Below are positions 9,002-18,104 of a stretch of 20,022 bases of DNA, piece by piece. Every line of letters begins with the position of its first letter. The stretch's first letter is position 1. Under the pieces are notes generated by a model, which did no database searches, was not told the DNA's origin, and saw only the letters and a program-made list of their open reading frames with translations. Both the position numbers and the translations under genes were made by a program. This DNA comes from Ichthyophonus hoferi (lineage: Eukaryota > Opisthokonta > Ichthyosporea > Ichthyophonida > Ichthyophonidae). Location: assembly GCA_002751075.1 (NCBI GenBank), contig NAOQ01000660.1, positions 1 to 20,022 of the forward strand, in the 5' to 3' direction.

Positions 9002-9094
9002 GTTAAAATATGAATATTTAATTAATTTTGGTATTTCTTTATATAGTTAGTTATAAATATTTAATATTATTGGCAATTATTATTGCATATATGT
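9002..9094 (+). repeat. Direct repeat upstream of gene 1, right copy
   Basis: Partner of 8421-8510, located in the loop of the inverted repeat just before its right arm. TATTTCTTTATATAG and AATATTATTGGCAATTATTATTG are the clearest shared words. Confidence 0.85.
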
Positions 9095-9105
9095 AGTCTG
9101 AAAAC

Positions 9106-9432
9106 ATAGTGTAATCTATTGGGCTAAATGGCAATCCCAGACTCTGTCAAAATAGAACCAGCCAATGGTAGAAATCCTGTAACTATATATTAAGCCATTT
9201 AGATTATATGTTTTGGGGTCCAGACAGCATTGCTTGCTCCGGTATCCTGCCTAAGACAAGTCCTGCTGACTTGTTTAGTAATAAAAATGCCTTAGCATAT
9301 CTGTACACTCCGTATATGCAAAAGGACATGTTAAAAAAAAACCTTAATTTGATATTCTCTCTCCCTCTAAACGAATATAGGTCACAGGAACGCTCGTATC
9401 TCTACTTATTATTCCCAACACATGAATATTAA
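9106..9432 (+). repeat. Dispersed repeat A, copy 2 (fullest copy)
   Basis: It begins with the right arm of the inverted repeat (9106-9205) and continues through a CTTGCTCCGGTATCCTGCC segment into the shared core TTAGTAATAAAAATG, GCATATCTGTACACTCCG and GGACATGTTAAA, ending near AATATAGGTCACAGGAACG. Copy 4 at 14265 has the same parts in the same order. A 74-codon frame starting at 9208 is open only in this copy, and corresponding frames in copies 1 and 4 contain stops, so it is probably not a gene. The class is unknown; no terminal inverted repeats with flanking target duplications could be defined. Confidence 0.8.
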
Positions 9433-9604
9433 TAGCATGTACAAGTACACTTCATGCCTGTATTCATATTGAATGTCGGCTAAATACCAATCAGTCTACC
9501 TGGACTACATGAAAGATACCATCAAAGTAATGTTGTATTTTATACCGCATTTCCATCCAACATCCTTCGGATAAATACTGGTAAAAATTTTTATAATATC
9601 ATAA

Positions 9605-9745
9605 TTTCTACTAACTTGTTTAATAATAGAAATGGATGTGCATATTTTTACTCCGTTTATGGCAAGGGACACGTTACAACTCCATTACTCGTTATTCCTT
9701 AAATTATAAATGGATATAGGTTACAGAATATACCAGTTTCTAATC
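9605..9745 (+). repeat. Dispersed repeat A, copy 3 (core only)
   Basis: It starts with TTCTACTAACTTGTTTAATAA and runs through GGCAAGGGACACGTTACA to TGGATATAGGTTACAG. It lacks the arm seen in copies 2 and 4. It lies 170 bases after copy 2 in the same orientation. Confidence 0.7.
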
Positions 9746-10788
9746 TTGGACAATAAATTATTATCAAAATTAGAAATTTCAATCCTGTATAGAAACCAAT
9801 CTCTTTACAAAAAAAACAATTTTGCCTCAACTAAATAAGCTCGTAGTGATAATATCACTTTATTGGCACATTTATTGTATGACAGCATATTGGGTGGTTC
9901 ATAACCTACCAGGTGGTTGTGAGATGACAGGTTATAATATAAACAAGTCTAGAAGCCCTGTCTCAGCCATTCTAAACATGTGGTACATGTAATATATAAT
10001 ATTTTATCTGAATATTTACTATGTAGATTTGAAAAATAATTTCTCTATAAATGATACTTATCATTGATTAATTAGTGGCAGATAATTAATAAACGGAACA
10101 TATTTTATATTCTAGTATAAATAATTATCTAATTAATTGAATAATCATTGTAACGTATTATCCTACCACTTGGTATTCAATTGCTTATTGCTCATTATTT
10201 CTCCCTGAAATGCTGGCAATTTATTATTATGACCCACCTAATTTTAGAGAAAAACTAAATGCAATGTACAGTTAATGTAAAACCCAATATTTTCTATTTA
10301 AGGTTCATGTGACTGTCTATTTTTTATTAATAGCCAATGATTATTTACTATTATTGTTAATAACATATATCAAGATAGGTTTTGATTCAGATTCTTATAT
10401 TTAATCTTACTACTAACTAGAATACTCGAGATGCAAAACACTAGGATAATCTGTATTGTATTTTATGGAAATAGTTCGTACTTGCAAGGTGCGATCTCAA
10501 CACGCGGCATGCAGTGGTCATTAATAACCCACCTGCCAAAAATACCCCATTAATATGGTAATTCCGATTGGATTGGTCGCTGGGACAATCCCATTCATCT
10601 TCGTTTAAAACTCCAATGTGATAAGCTTAGCTAGTAGTACCTTACATCATGAATTTTAATTAGGCATGATGCAATCTAATAAATTAATGATCGGTTCTGT
10701 GGTATTTTATCTTTACGTTTATAAATGCTATATTTAGGAAGTATTTCAAGATAAGATACTGTTTGGGATTCTAGATTCTGCAGGGACG
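9746..10788. other. AT-rich spacer
   Basis: I see no long open frame or repeat-family copy. A 6-bp inverted pair GGATTG/CAATCC with a 10-base loop lies at 10570-10591. A TTTATAAATG sequence at 10719-10728 could act as a TATA box for the short ORF that follows. Confidence 0.5.
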
Positions 10789-10881
10789 ATGAATAAGACC
10801 ATAGTTTTTATCTTAAGCTCTCTGTTTACAATAGTCGGCTGTCACCCAAAACCTGGGGGAGACAATTACTACGCAGGCTGA
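10789..10881 (+). CDS. Possible tiny secreted peptide or signal-peptide exon
   Basis: A 30-codon frame with a textbook signal-peptide layout: MNK start, a hydrophobic core (TIVFILSSLFTIVG), Cys-His, then a polar Pro/Gly/Asp/Tyr tail and a TGA stop. A TATA-like TTTATAAATG lies about 70 bases upstream. Such short frames arise by chance, and no relative is known to me. It might be a first exon, but no clear GT donor is visible at its end. Treat as a candidate only. Confidence 0.2.
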   Translation: MNKTIVFILSSLFTIVGCHPKPGGDNYYAG

Positions 10882-11019
10882 AACCGAAAATTCAAAAAAT
10901 GGGTATTATTGAATCTAAAGTTATAAAAATGTATTTATTTTAGATTGAAAGAATGGTGCCATGGGCTTGCATTCGTGTTAGGGATACCTAACACCATGTT
11001 ATTACTTAAGATCTGGATT

Positions 11020-11105
11020 AACTATTAGTGATGTTCGAATTTAATTGGCTACGACTATAAATTTTACAAAATTAATCAACAGTTAAGTCAGGTGTTAAGT
11101 TATGC
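11020..11105 (+). repeat. Direct repeat flanking repeat C copy, left
   Basis: About 85 bases, from a TTAGTGATGTTCGAATTTAATTGG-like start through ACTATAAATTTTACAAA to GGTGTTAAGTTA, recur at 11327-11418 (GTGATAATGTTCAAGTTTAG, GATTATAAATTCTACTAAG, GATGTGTTAAGTTA). The pair brackets a TA tract (11121-11149) and repeat C copy 3. Confidence 0.75.
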
Positions 11106-11195
11106 CCTAAAGTATCACACACATATATATATATATATATCTATATATAATAGATAATACACGCCCTCTCTTACACCATATTTATCTCAATTTTT

Positions 11196-11330
11196 TATTG
11201 AAAGCGGATCAGAAAAAGCTAAGAGCTGCCTCCCTCTATTGCTAGCCCAGCAAGAGAAACTTCTCTACAACACCTATTTGGAGCCCCTGTACCTGTGCAT
11301 AAATCGTTAGACTACCGCAGGTGGCTCTAA
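11196..11330 (+). repeat. Dispersed repeat C, copy 3
   Basis: It contains TTGAAAGCGGATCAGAAAAA, GCTAAGAGCTGCC, TTGCTAGCCCAGCAAGAGA, ACAACACCTATTTGGAGCCCC and a degenerate tail. The order matches copies at 16855, 18976 and, inverted, 13405. A plus-strand frame of about 50 codons is open across it but has no ATG at its beginning. Confidence 0.8.
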
Positions 11331-11418
11331 CTAGTGATAATGTTCAAGTTTAGTTAATTACGATTATAAATTCTACTAAGTTAATCAGGCTTTTTAGTCT
11401 GATGTGTTAAGTTAGTAC
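11327..11418 (+). repeat. Direct repeat flanking repeat C copy, right
   Basis: Partner of 11020-11105. It starts at the very end of repeat C copy 3. It has an extra short segment (GGCTTTTTAGTC) compared with the left copy. Confidence 0.75.
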
Positions 11419-11458
11419 TGTTCTAAATCATATATATAATTCTAAGGCATTTGTTCTA

Positions 11459-11530
11459 AATAGACAAAGTATCTGATGTATTGAATTCTATTTAACTACT
11501 GAAAATAAAACTAGTATCTGTTGTATTATA
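11459..11530. repeat. Short tandem duplication shared with 16270-16310
   Basis: The segment GTATCTGATGTATTGAATTC is followed 30 bases later by a second version, GTATCTGTTGTATTATAG. A single version, GTATCTGTTGTATCGAGTTC, lies at 16289-16308. The similarity is short but specific, and it is another sign of shared ancestry between the two regions. Confidence 0.5.
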
Positions 11531-11540
11531 GTTTTTTTAT

Positions 11541-11735
11541 TTAACGTACCGTGTATTTTTTTTCTTCTAGTTGGTCTAGATAGTTATCAATAGGTAAGGG
11601 AAAAGCAAACGTCTTTATGACTTCTGCTTGTTTAACGCAATTGTTCACTATATAAGTATTCTCTAATAGTTTGTTTGCATCAGGTTTGACTAGTTGGCCT
11701 TCTAGTAAAGAATCTGGATGATAAATTTCTACCAC
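11541..11735 (-). CDS. Unassigned 64-residue ORF, possible exon
   Basis: The translation is unusually protein-like for this AT-rich DNA: balanced Asp/Glu/Lys/Leu/Val/Pro content, an acidic-basic C-terminus (LDQLEEKKYTVR) and no low-complexity runs. A TTCTCAAG just before the ATG and an ACGGTACGTTAA at the end could be acceptor and donor sites of an internal exon. I recognise no domain. It is not obviously part of repeats A-D. It may also be chance. Confidence 0.25.
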   Translation of the reverse strand: MVEIYHPDSLLEGQLVKPDANKLLENTYIVNNCVKQAEVIKTFAFPLPIDNYLDQLEEKKYTVR

Positions 11736-11792
11736 TTGAGAATCAAAGATATAATATAAATGATTAATAAAACAAGTGAAATAAATTTCTGC

Positions 11793-11890
11793 AAAAGATT
11801 TTGTTGCAAAACTGTTAACTCCGAGTGAACAAGTAGTTCGGCCGAAGTTCTGGAGACAAGCGGATCATAAAATAATTGGATTAGTTGATT
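11793..11890 (+). repeat. Repeat E, related to left part of repeat C copy 6
   Basis: It aligns with 16855-16950: TTTGTTGCAAAACTGTTAACTCC against ATTGTTGCAAGACCGTCAACTCC, then a variable middle, then GCGGATCATAAAATAATTGG against GTGGATCATGAAATGATTGG. In one frame the right part reads ADHKIIGL here and VDHEMIGL at 16919-16942, which hints at protein-coding ancestry. The 81-codon minus-strand frame across it is a shadow. Confidence 0.6.
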
Positions 11891-11899
11891 AAATAACGT

Positions 11900-12334
11900 T
11901 CTTAACCAGATAAAGTTATTGGTCAATACAATATATAGCATGTGAGCATTTACATAAAGATGCCAAAGTGCCATTCAAATGAGGGCCCAATAGTATTGCA
12001 TCATCAGACAAGATCAGATAATTCTAATAGACCTCAGTGGTCTTCTGTGAATTATATTAGTCAATAACGCCCCTTACGATCGGTCCCGTTTACATGATGA
12101 ATACAGTTACGATCGACACTCACAATAAACAACGGTCAAAAAAGGATGAAAGGGAAAGGAAATAACTATTAAATACCCCGGCACACCTGGGCATACATGG
12201 CGATTCCACATACCTGTATGCGTATACAATACTGATGTGGGAAAATACGAATACGCTCGTGACACAAAACTTTGCATTCAGTTATTATTTGTTAACCAAT
12301 ATCATAATATATATATAGTCCTACTATACAAAAC
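11900..12334. other. Spacer without recognisable gene
   Basis: Unique sequence of intermediate base composition. No ORF with a credible protein, RNA gene or repeat-family copy was seen. Confidence 0.5.
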
Positions 12335-12385
12335 TCAATTGGAGACCCCGAAGCCAGTAGAAAAGTCACTAGGACCACCCCATAT
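12335..12385 (+). repeat. Dispersed repeat C tail, copy 4
   Basis: Only the tail is present: CAATTGGAGACCCCGAAGCC followed by AGTAGAAAAGTCACTAGGACC. It is the closest copy to the tail of B copy 1 (CAATTAGAGACCCCGAAACC). The downstream 70-codon minus-strand frame to 12581 is Cys/Tyr/Lys-rich and unconvincing, and the following 350 bases show nothing recognisable. Confidence 0.7.
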
Positions 12386-12934
12386 TTTTATAGATTTTAA
12401 CATATGTTGATAACTGAAAACTGTAAAAGCTACAACAACAATAAAGTTGTTGTTTTGTTTTTTTTGTAAACTTATCATATACGTATAATAATGAAACACC
12501 AATAGATATACGTGTAAAGGTTTTATTAGTTTGTTGTTTATAGGAAATATTTAGTTGCCGGACCAGTAGTTCAGATAACAATTTCCTATTTAACTTAATA
12601 GGTAACTATAACCAAATGTCAGAAACGTGGTAATAATAAAACAGGATAATCTATCTAAGCGTGGTGAAAAGCCCAGTTCCAACAATATTTGCCTTTCCAA
12701 TAAAAGTACTCTAAAGGGATCCAATAATAACGCTTTTGGAAAGCAGGTCGAGATATCTGTTGGCATGCTATTTAGATCGATTACGTTATTGATCTAGGCT
12801 TTGTGAATCCCGTAATTGTAATTTTTTTCTAAAAATATGTGCATGTATACTACAGTTATTTTATATGTAGGAGTGTATGTGTCTTTGCTTTGCGTCACAA
12901 ACTTGCCTACCTATCACTATTTACTTAAACCTGT

Positions 12935-13215
12935 TAAAGATGTCATATGTCGATTGTTCTGGTATGTGGCGAAATTAGTTAAATATTGTTAAACCTCCAT
13001 GAAGTAACTAACAATCTCTATTAGAAGTCTATTAGCCAATACCAACTCCAATAAAATATATAAGTTGGGCCCAAACTAATTTTGGGCATAGGTTTTGGTT
13101 CAAAAACGTAATGTACAAATTTATCTAAATAGTCATGTTGTACATTAGCTCAGTGTATGTTAGATTTTGGAGTATGTTAGAAACAGATAATTAAATAGAT
13201 TACCTGTTACGGAAA
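12935..13215 (+). repeat. Dispersed repeat D, copy 2
   Basis: It aligns with 5855-6135 throughout: GTCGATTGTTCTGGTATGTGG, TAGAAGTCTATTAGCCAATA, CCAATAAAATATATAA, TTGGGCATAGGTTTT, TTTATCTAAATAGT and GAAACAGATAATTAAATAG. In both places the repeat lies on the 3' side of a minus-strand FABP-like gene: about 440 bases from gene 2 but 1.5 kb from gene 1. This fits a duplicated block later altered by insertions. Confidence 0.8.
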
Positions 13216-13404
13216 ATAATGCAAAAGAAGATTGAAAGAAAAAATTCTGTTTGCATATACAAATGGGAAAGAAGACAATAACACAAAATAATTAATATTT
13301 TTGCATATGTTAAATCATACCAAATTTTTTGATGACTGTATTATGTTCAGTATCATGTCTTTAACACTTTAATTCAGAGACTAACAAAGTCATAGCTGGC
13401 ATTA

Positions 13405-13535
13405 CATAATATAGCAATCTGTGGCAGTTCTATTGACTTGCTTACAAGATTTGAGGGCTTATAACAGGTATTGTTTAGAAGTATCTCTTGCTGGGCTAAT
13501 AGTAGAAGCAACTCTTGGCTCTAATCCACTTTAAA
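13405..13535 (-). repeat. Dispersed repeat C, copy 5 (inverted)
   Basis: Read on the minus strand it gives AGCCAAGAGTTGCTTCTAC, TTAGCCCAGCAAGAGATAC, TCTAAACAATACCTGTTATAA, AGCAAGTCAATAGAACTGCC and ACAGATTGCTATATTATG. It has the same parts and order as copies 3, 6 and 7. It lies about 120 bases after the stop codon of gene 2, on the same strand. Confidence 0.8.
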
Positions 13536-13653
13536 TAAAAAGTTGAAACTGGTGTTCTATAAGAAAAGGCGTGTATGATAGTTCTATCCTTGGCTACTTA
13601 GAGAAATTCTTGTGCAATGATTTCACAACAATTGTACACATTCACTTACACAC

Positions 13654-14099
13654 TCATTTACGCAAAAATTGACACTTGGACTCGGCTGTATTGTCTCCAT
13701 AGGTCATAGTGGCGTCCTGATACATAATTTTCTTATAATCAGATAGATATCGTGATTCGTTAACAACAAACTTACCATTCTTTTCCTTTATCTCAGATAT
13801 TAGTTTTCCGGCAAAAAACTGAATGGCACGGCTAAAATTTGCAGCAAAAGCGTCATCATAATACTCGGTTGGTTCCCCTCCCAGGTTGAATGTAACAGTT
13901 TTAGTAACAAACGTAGTAATAGTTTTTAAAGTAAATTTATCACCCTCGATAACGAATTCTAAGTCAATGCAAGCTTAGTCAGTGCAGCTCTCTTGAAAAA
14001 GTTAACACCAGCGAGAGTGAGGTGAGCTGCTCCAAGATCACCAGAATGTTGACGACCCAAAGAGTAGGCCTCAACATAATCTTCGACAGTAGCCACCAT
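13654..14099 (-). pseudogene. Fatty-acid-binding-protein-like pseudogene, gene 2
   Basis: This copy of the FABP-like gene opens from ATG at 14099 and runs in frame through a GDLGAAHL segment and ALTKL. It then loses one base at about 13975, relative to genes 1 and 3, and meets a stop within a few codons. The rest (residues 44-148 by alignment) is intact in the shifted frame down to TGA at 13654-13656, with TTF, NLGGEPTEYYDDAF, GKL, SRYLSD and QFLRK all recognisable. About 65% of aligned positions match gene 3. Other changes fit relaxed selection: FVGTF is now YVEAY, and the conserved Arg of the C-terminal RQF motif is Cys (KCQF), which would remove a carboxylate-binding residue. Upstream, a TATA-like CTATATGAAATAAATAA (14181-14198, minus strand) sits at about the same distance as the promoters of genes 1 and 3, but the rest of their leader is not conserved. 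No AATAAA was seen after the stop. A sequencing error could mimic the single frameshift, but not the other losses. Confidence 0.85.
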
Positions 14100-14264
14100 T
14101 TGGTTTAATATCAGATAAAAAGAACAAGCGTGGAATTTCAATAAAAGTAAAAATAGTAAACAATGAATCGAGATATGTGGTTATTTATTTCATATAGTTT
14201 GGTTCAGAAGAGAAAATCAATCAGTTGGATCAAATGCTGATAGATATATCTTATTGGATTATGT

Positions 14265-14560
14265 AGAATCTTGTTCCTTATCCAAGATGATCGATCAAAA
14301 TTGAACTAACTAATGGCAGAGGTTCTACAACTATATAATAAGCAATTTCAGATCATATATGGTCCAAAAACTCTTTGCCTGGGCATCCTAGCCAAGACGA
14401 AGTTCTACTGGCTTGTTTAATAATAAAAGTATGTCTTAGCATATCTGTCCTACGTGTACGCAAAGGGACACATTAAAGCGCCCTTAATTCAATATTCCTA
14501 CTCCTAAACAAATATAGGTCACAGCAACACTCCTGTCTACTTATTATTCCCTACAAAATC
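14265..14560 (+). repeat. Dispersed repeat A, copy 4
   Basis: It has the left arm (GATCAAAATTGAAC, TAATGGCAGAGGTTCTACAAC, ATAATAAGCAATTTCAGATC) and then the core (GTTTAATAATAAAAG, TTAGCATATCTGTCC, CGCAAAGGGACACATTAAA, ATATAGGTCACAGCAACAC). It is collinear with copy 2 and, like it, lies on the upstream side of a minus-strand FABP-like gene. It starts about 165 bases from gene 2 against about 990 from gene 1. Confidence 0.8.
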
Positions 14561-14599
14561 CATCAATTGTACCGATTGAAATTAGTGTTTTATAGCGTC

Positions 14600-16199
14600 T
14601 TTCTGTATGATCCCAAGTCTCAACTTATAAAGGATACTATTTTATATTAATAAAGACTATTATTGTGGCTATATACTGTTTAATGTATACTATACACTAT
14701 ACACTACACACTATATATATATCATATATAGTATACTATCTATATATCGCAATAGGGCTTTAGATATAGTTAAAGCAACAACAGTTGTTGATTTAATTGT
14801 CGAAATAATAATAATAATTTGCTAATTAGTATGGATTTTTTCTCTCTCTTGTATGGTATAAAATAACTAAGATATACGGGCGCATTTAAAGTGTGAAAAA
14901 TCGTACAATAACTTCATTTGATATCGCGAATGGAGTTACCATTTATTAATAAATAAAATCTTGACTGTGTTTATGTTACTATTCTCTATTGGCTCATTTA
15001 TGCAGTTTGTTTCTTGCCATATATTTAAAATATATGACTCGGAGCATTACTGCACTTGATATAATGGTTACTAACGTATCTTATTGATATTGATGTATAG
15101 TAGCTGTAATAATTGTCGTTTTGAAGATATGGTGTCAAAAACAAAAGATTTTGCTAAACAGATATTGGGTAAAAACCATATGATTGGCTTTCGGTAAGGT
15201 TGGCTCAGCGAATAATAAATTGCTATGCGATTCTGTAGTATCTACTGGATCATGAATTACATTATTATAGATTACACATTTACATCTAAAGTCGTGCAAA
15301 ACAGAGACCTGTTTGCATCACACTTGACATAATGATGCAATACTGTATTAAATATATTAAAATGAAAACGGAGTTAGAAAATTGCTATGTGTTGAAGAAT
15401 TTCACCCACCACTAGTATTTAACTGAAAAATTCGTAATGTCTTGTACAAAAATTCTTATTTTTATACAGCATTGAACCTCTAAATGTTAAGAAAGTGAGT
15501 CTTAAATATTAATTAATGACAATTAATTAGCCTAATGATGTTACAAATTGTATATAATTAGGACTAGATATTACATTAGATATGCCTTTGTGATAAGAAC
15601 ATAAGATATTATGTGATTTATAGAATTGTTAGGAAGAAAGACTATAAATGGTTAGGATTTACGTAAACGCAAAATAAAGCAATCATTGGTTCTATATATT
15701 TTTAGGAAAAAAAGTCAACAACAAGAATATACACGAGCCAGTAACCATTTTTGTAACTAGTTATTATAATAGTATAAAATACAATACAAAACAAAACAAT
15801 ACAATACAATACAATACAATACAATATATTGCTATGCTACAATTTCCCGCCAAAATTTAATAGGAAGTGACTCCAAAGGGACCATAAAGCGGTTTGGATG
15901 TATGTGATGCTATACCAATTTCAACGTTTATTTAACAACGACTACATTTCAATTGCCTTTTTTATTGTTTCCTCAGAGAAGCCTGTAATTTTCGGTATCT
16001 TAAAGTACCTTCTATATTTATTTTAAAATTATGCGAAAATATTTTATTGACCCGTAACATAAGTTGGCATAAAACATGCTTGCGTTTTAATTCTGAGCAC
16101 AAGCTAAAATTATAACTAGGTCAAATAATTCGGATTAATTGTATATTATAATATATATGAGTATGCGGTAAAACATGTTGTGTTATAAGAAATATTTGG
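14600..16199. other. Long AT-rich spacer
   Basis: About 1.6 kb without a credible gene. It includes an imperfect TATAC/TATAG palindromic tract at about 14680-14750 and an AATAC pentamer array at 15775-15826. All other open frames are short. I see no RNA gene. Confidence 0.55.
15775..15826. repeat. (ACAAT)n pentamer array
   Basis: About ten AATAC/ACAAA units. It is another five-base microsatellite, in line with the pentamer preference at the left end of the window. Confidence 0.95.
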
Positions 16200-16580
16200 T
16201 TAGAAATTCAGGAATATGTGTTTGAGTATGTTTATTTGTTTTTTTTTAAAAAAAAATATATAAACATTGTTATTGGAAGTAAAATTAGTATCTGTTGTAT
16301 CGAGTTCTATCTGGCTGTTGCCGTAAGTTATTCTATTAGTTGATTGCATTAGCGACATTGTAGCACCAAGCTCCGAATCCATAATAAACATTGACTTTTC
16401 ACAAAGAATCTCCGGCAAACTTACTAAGAATGAAGGTCTTTTCTTTCTATTAATCAGTGAATATAATAACAATAAATAATAAATAAAAATAATGAACTGT
16501 AAACGGGTGGGTAGTGAGCACACTTTGGTTTCAACTATTGTTGATGACAGTCTAAAATATGTGCAAGACGTAGACAACAT
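16200..16580 (-). other. Unassigned 126-codon open frame, doubtful
   Basis: The central part (about 16275-16450, minus strand) has a mixed, protein-like composition including RPSFLVSLPEILCEK and MDSELGATMSLMQ. The ends are low complexity: an Asn/Lys/Phe-rich C-terminus and a Tyr/Leu-rich stretch upstream. Bases 16289-16308 within it resemble the tandem unit at 11459-11530. It could be a decayed exon of an element or chance; no family is recognised. Confidence 0.2.
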
Positions 16581-16854
16581 GAGGTGATTAATTACGTATA
16601 TACAACGTGTGATTATTCCTTTGCATCTTACATCTAATTGGTAACGATTTTTATGTACCTAGCGAATAATAAAAATTAACTTTGGTTGAATTGAATCCGT
16701 CTCAGAATAGTATATGTGATTCGCGGATAGTTATGGTTAAAGGCTGCCCAAGTAGTCTATAATTGGTTTCAATGAACTGTGCATTTCTAATTGTATTAGA
16801 CTTATTTATTTATTTCTACATGATAGGGCAGTGTTGTCATAATAGTTGTTAATA

Positions 16855-17050
16855 AGAAAATTGTTGCAAGACCGTCAACTCCAAAGGCAAACGCGGTACA
16901 ACCCGACAAGCTGGTAATAAGTGGATCATGAAATGATTGGGCTAGCCATTGCTGCCTCTATCGCTAACCCAACCAGAACATTTCTAAATAGCACCTAATT
17001 GGAGCCCCGGAAGACTGTGGGCAAGTCTACCAGATTGCTATACTACTGGA
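16855..17050 (+). repeat. Dispersed repeat C, copy 6 (with E-type left part)
   Basis: The left part matches repeat E at 11793 and the right part matches the other C copies: GCTGCCTCTATCGCTAACCC, TTTCTAAATAGCACCTAATT, GGAGCCCCGGAAGACTGTGG, CAGATTGCTATACTACTGG. It shows that E and C belong to one unit of about 200 bases. One frame is open for about 26 codons across the E/C junction. Confidence 0.8.
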
Positions 17051-17983
17051 TAATATTTTTGTGTCAATTTCTACTACACTCTAAATTGATAAGTATGAGA
17101 GATAGATGTATTGGCACAAATAATAGTTATTTTGCAACTAGATAACAATAAAACAATTATCAAAGCGCTTAATAATAGTAGTATAGAATGTAGTGACCAA
17201 TGAAAGCCAGAAAATCACATGGGCCGTAATTAGAAATTAGTGTACGTTACATTAACAGTGTATTACATTTGAGGTTTTTCTGAGATGAGGTAAGGTAAGT
17301 CACAATAGAGAAAATTGTGAACAATATGTTAATCATTGAGAACTTAATGAATAACTAAGAATATCTATCGGATTGGAAGCTATAATAGATTTGTGAAAAG
17401 CAACTATAATAGGTTCTTGATCTAATACCTTATTGGCTCCAAAACCGGATTTCCACTCCTGACTATCGTATCTATGTTTTTACTCTTTTAAATAGTAGTA
17501 GTAGTAGTAAAATTAGTAAAACTAAAATTATTCTTATTATTATTATTATTATTACTATTATTCTTATTATTATTAATTATACGATGCAACACTTATATTT
17601 TTAATTTTCTATCCCCAGGTGTCCGTTTTATTGTTACAACACATCACGGCTCCTCGCTGCATCAATTATCATTACACTATTTTAGAGCTACAGGTGTCTC
17701 TCTACGTTTGATTGATGTTTGTCATATGCTAGTTGACCATATTACACCACTTATTATATATCTTTACCTGCATGAAAACCCTTCTGTGTTACATATAGTA
17801 TGTATAAAACTAGCATATAACCCGACTAAATGAATAATAGACATAAATCTAAACATTTTCAGTAACTTTATTTTCTAATTTAGCTATACTATTTATACTA
17901 TTCGTTTTACTACAGTAGAGTATGTTCGAATACTTAAGGAAAAAAAAATTATGCAAGAAGACATGTTTCAACACTATTATTTA
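17051..17983. other. AT-rich region upstream of gene 3
   Basis: No gene was seen. AGT and ATT trinucleotide arrays lie at 17491-17580. The 400 bases after them are unique and contain no conserved block recognised from gene 1 until the promoter near 17984. Confidence 0.5.
17491..17580. repeat. (AGT)n and (ATT)n trinucleotide arrays
   Basis: Five AGT units, then about 50 bases of ATT units interrupted by CTT and ACT. Confidence 0.9.
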
Positions 17984-18020
17984 ATTGGCTTCCCTATCAT
18001 CCATAGCTTTCTACATAAAC
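17984..18020 (+). promoter_or_regulatory. Gene 3 core promoter (inverted CCAAT, TATA-like)
   Basis: ATTGG (inverted CCAAT) at 17984-17988 is followed about 25 bases later by TCTACATAAACAGCAT (18010-18025), the counterpart of the TATA block of gene 1 at the same distance, about 90 bases, from ATG. The leader between them and the start codon is also conserved: a TTTTGCTTT pyrimidine run, GGCTTCTCTTAAACCC-type and CAACATAACCAAT segments. Confidence 0.65.
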
Positions 18021-18104
18021 AGCATAATGCGTTCACTTATATCAATTCTCTTTTGCTTTTGTACCTTAGGCTTCTCTTAAACCCTTTACAGCAACATAAC
18101 CAAT

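Noticed and set aside
9208-9432. 74-codon plus-strand ORF as a gene
   Set aside because: It lies wholly in repeat A, and the matching frame is interrupted in copies 1 and 4.
11020-11418. LTR-type element bounded by direct repeats
   Set aside because: The direct repeats are only about 85-90 bases and enclose about 220 bases with no polymerase, capsid or primer-binding features, so there is no support for a retroelement.
11729-11974. 81-codon minus-strand ORF with a hydrophobic tail
   Set aside because: It overlaps repeat E antisense to the frame that shows cross-copy similarity; its C-terminus is Ile/Leu low complexity.
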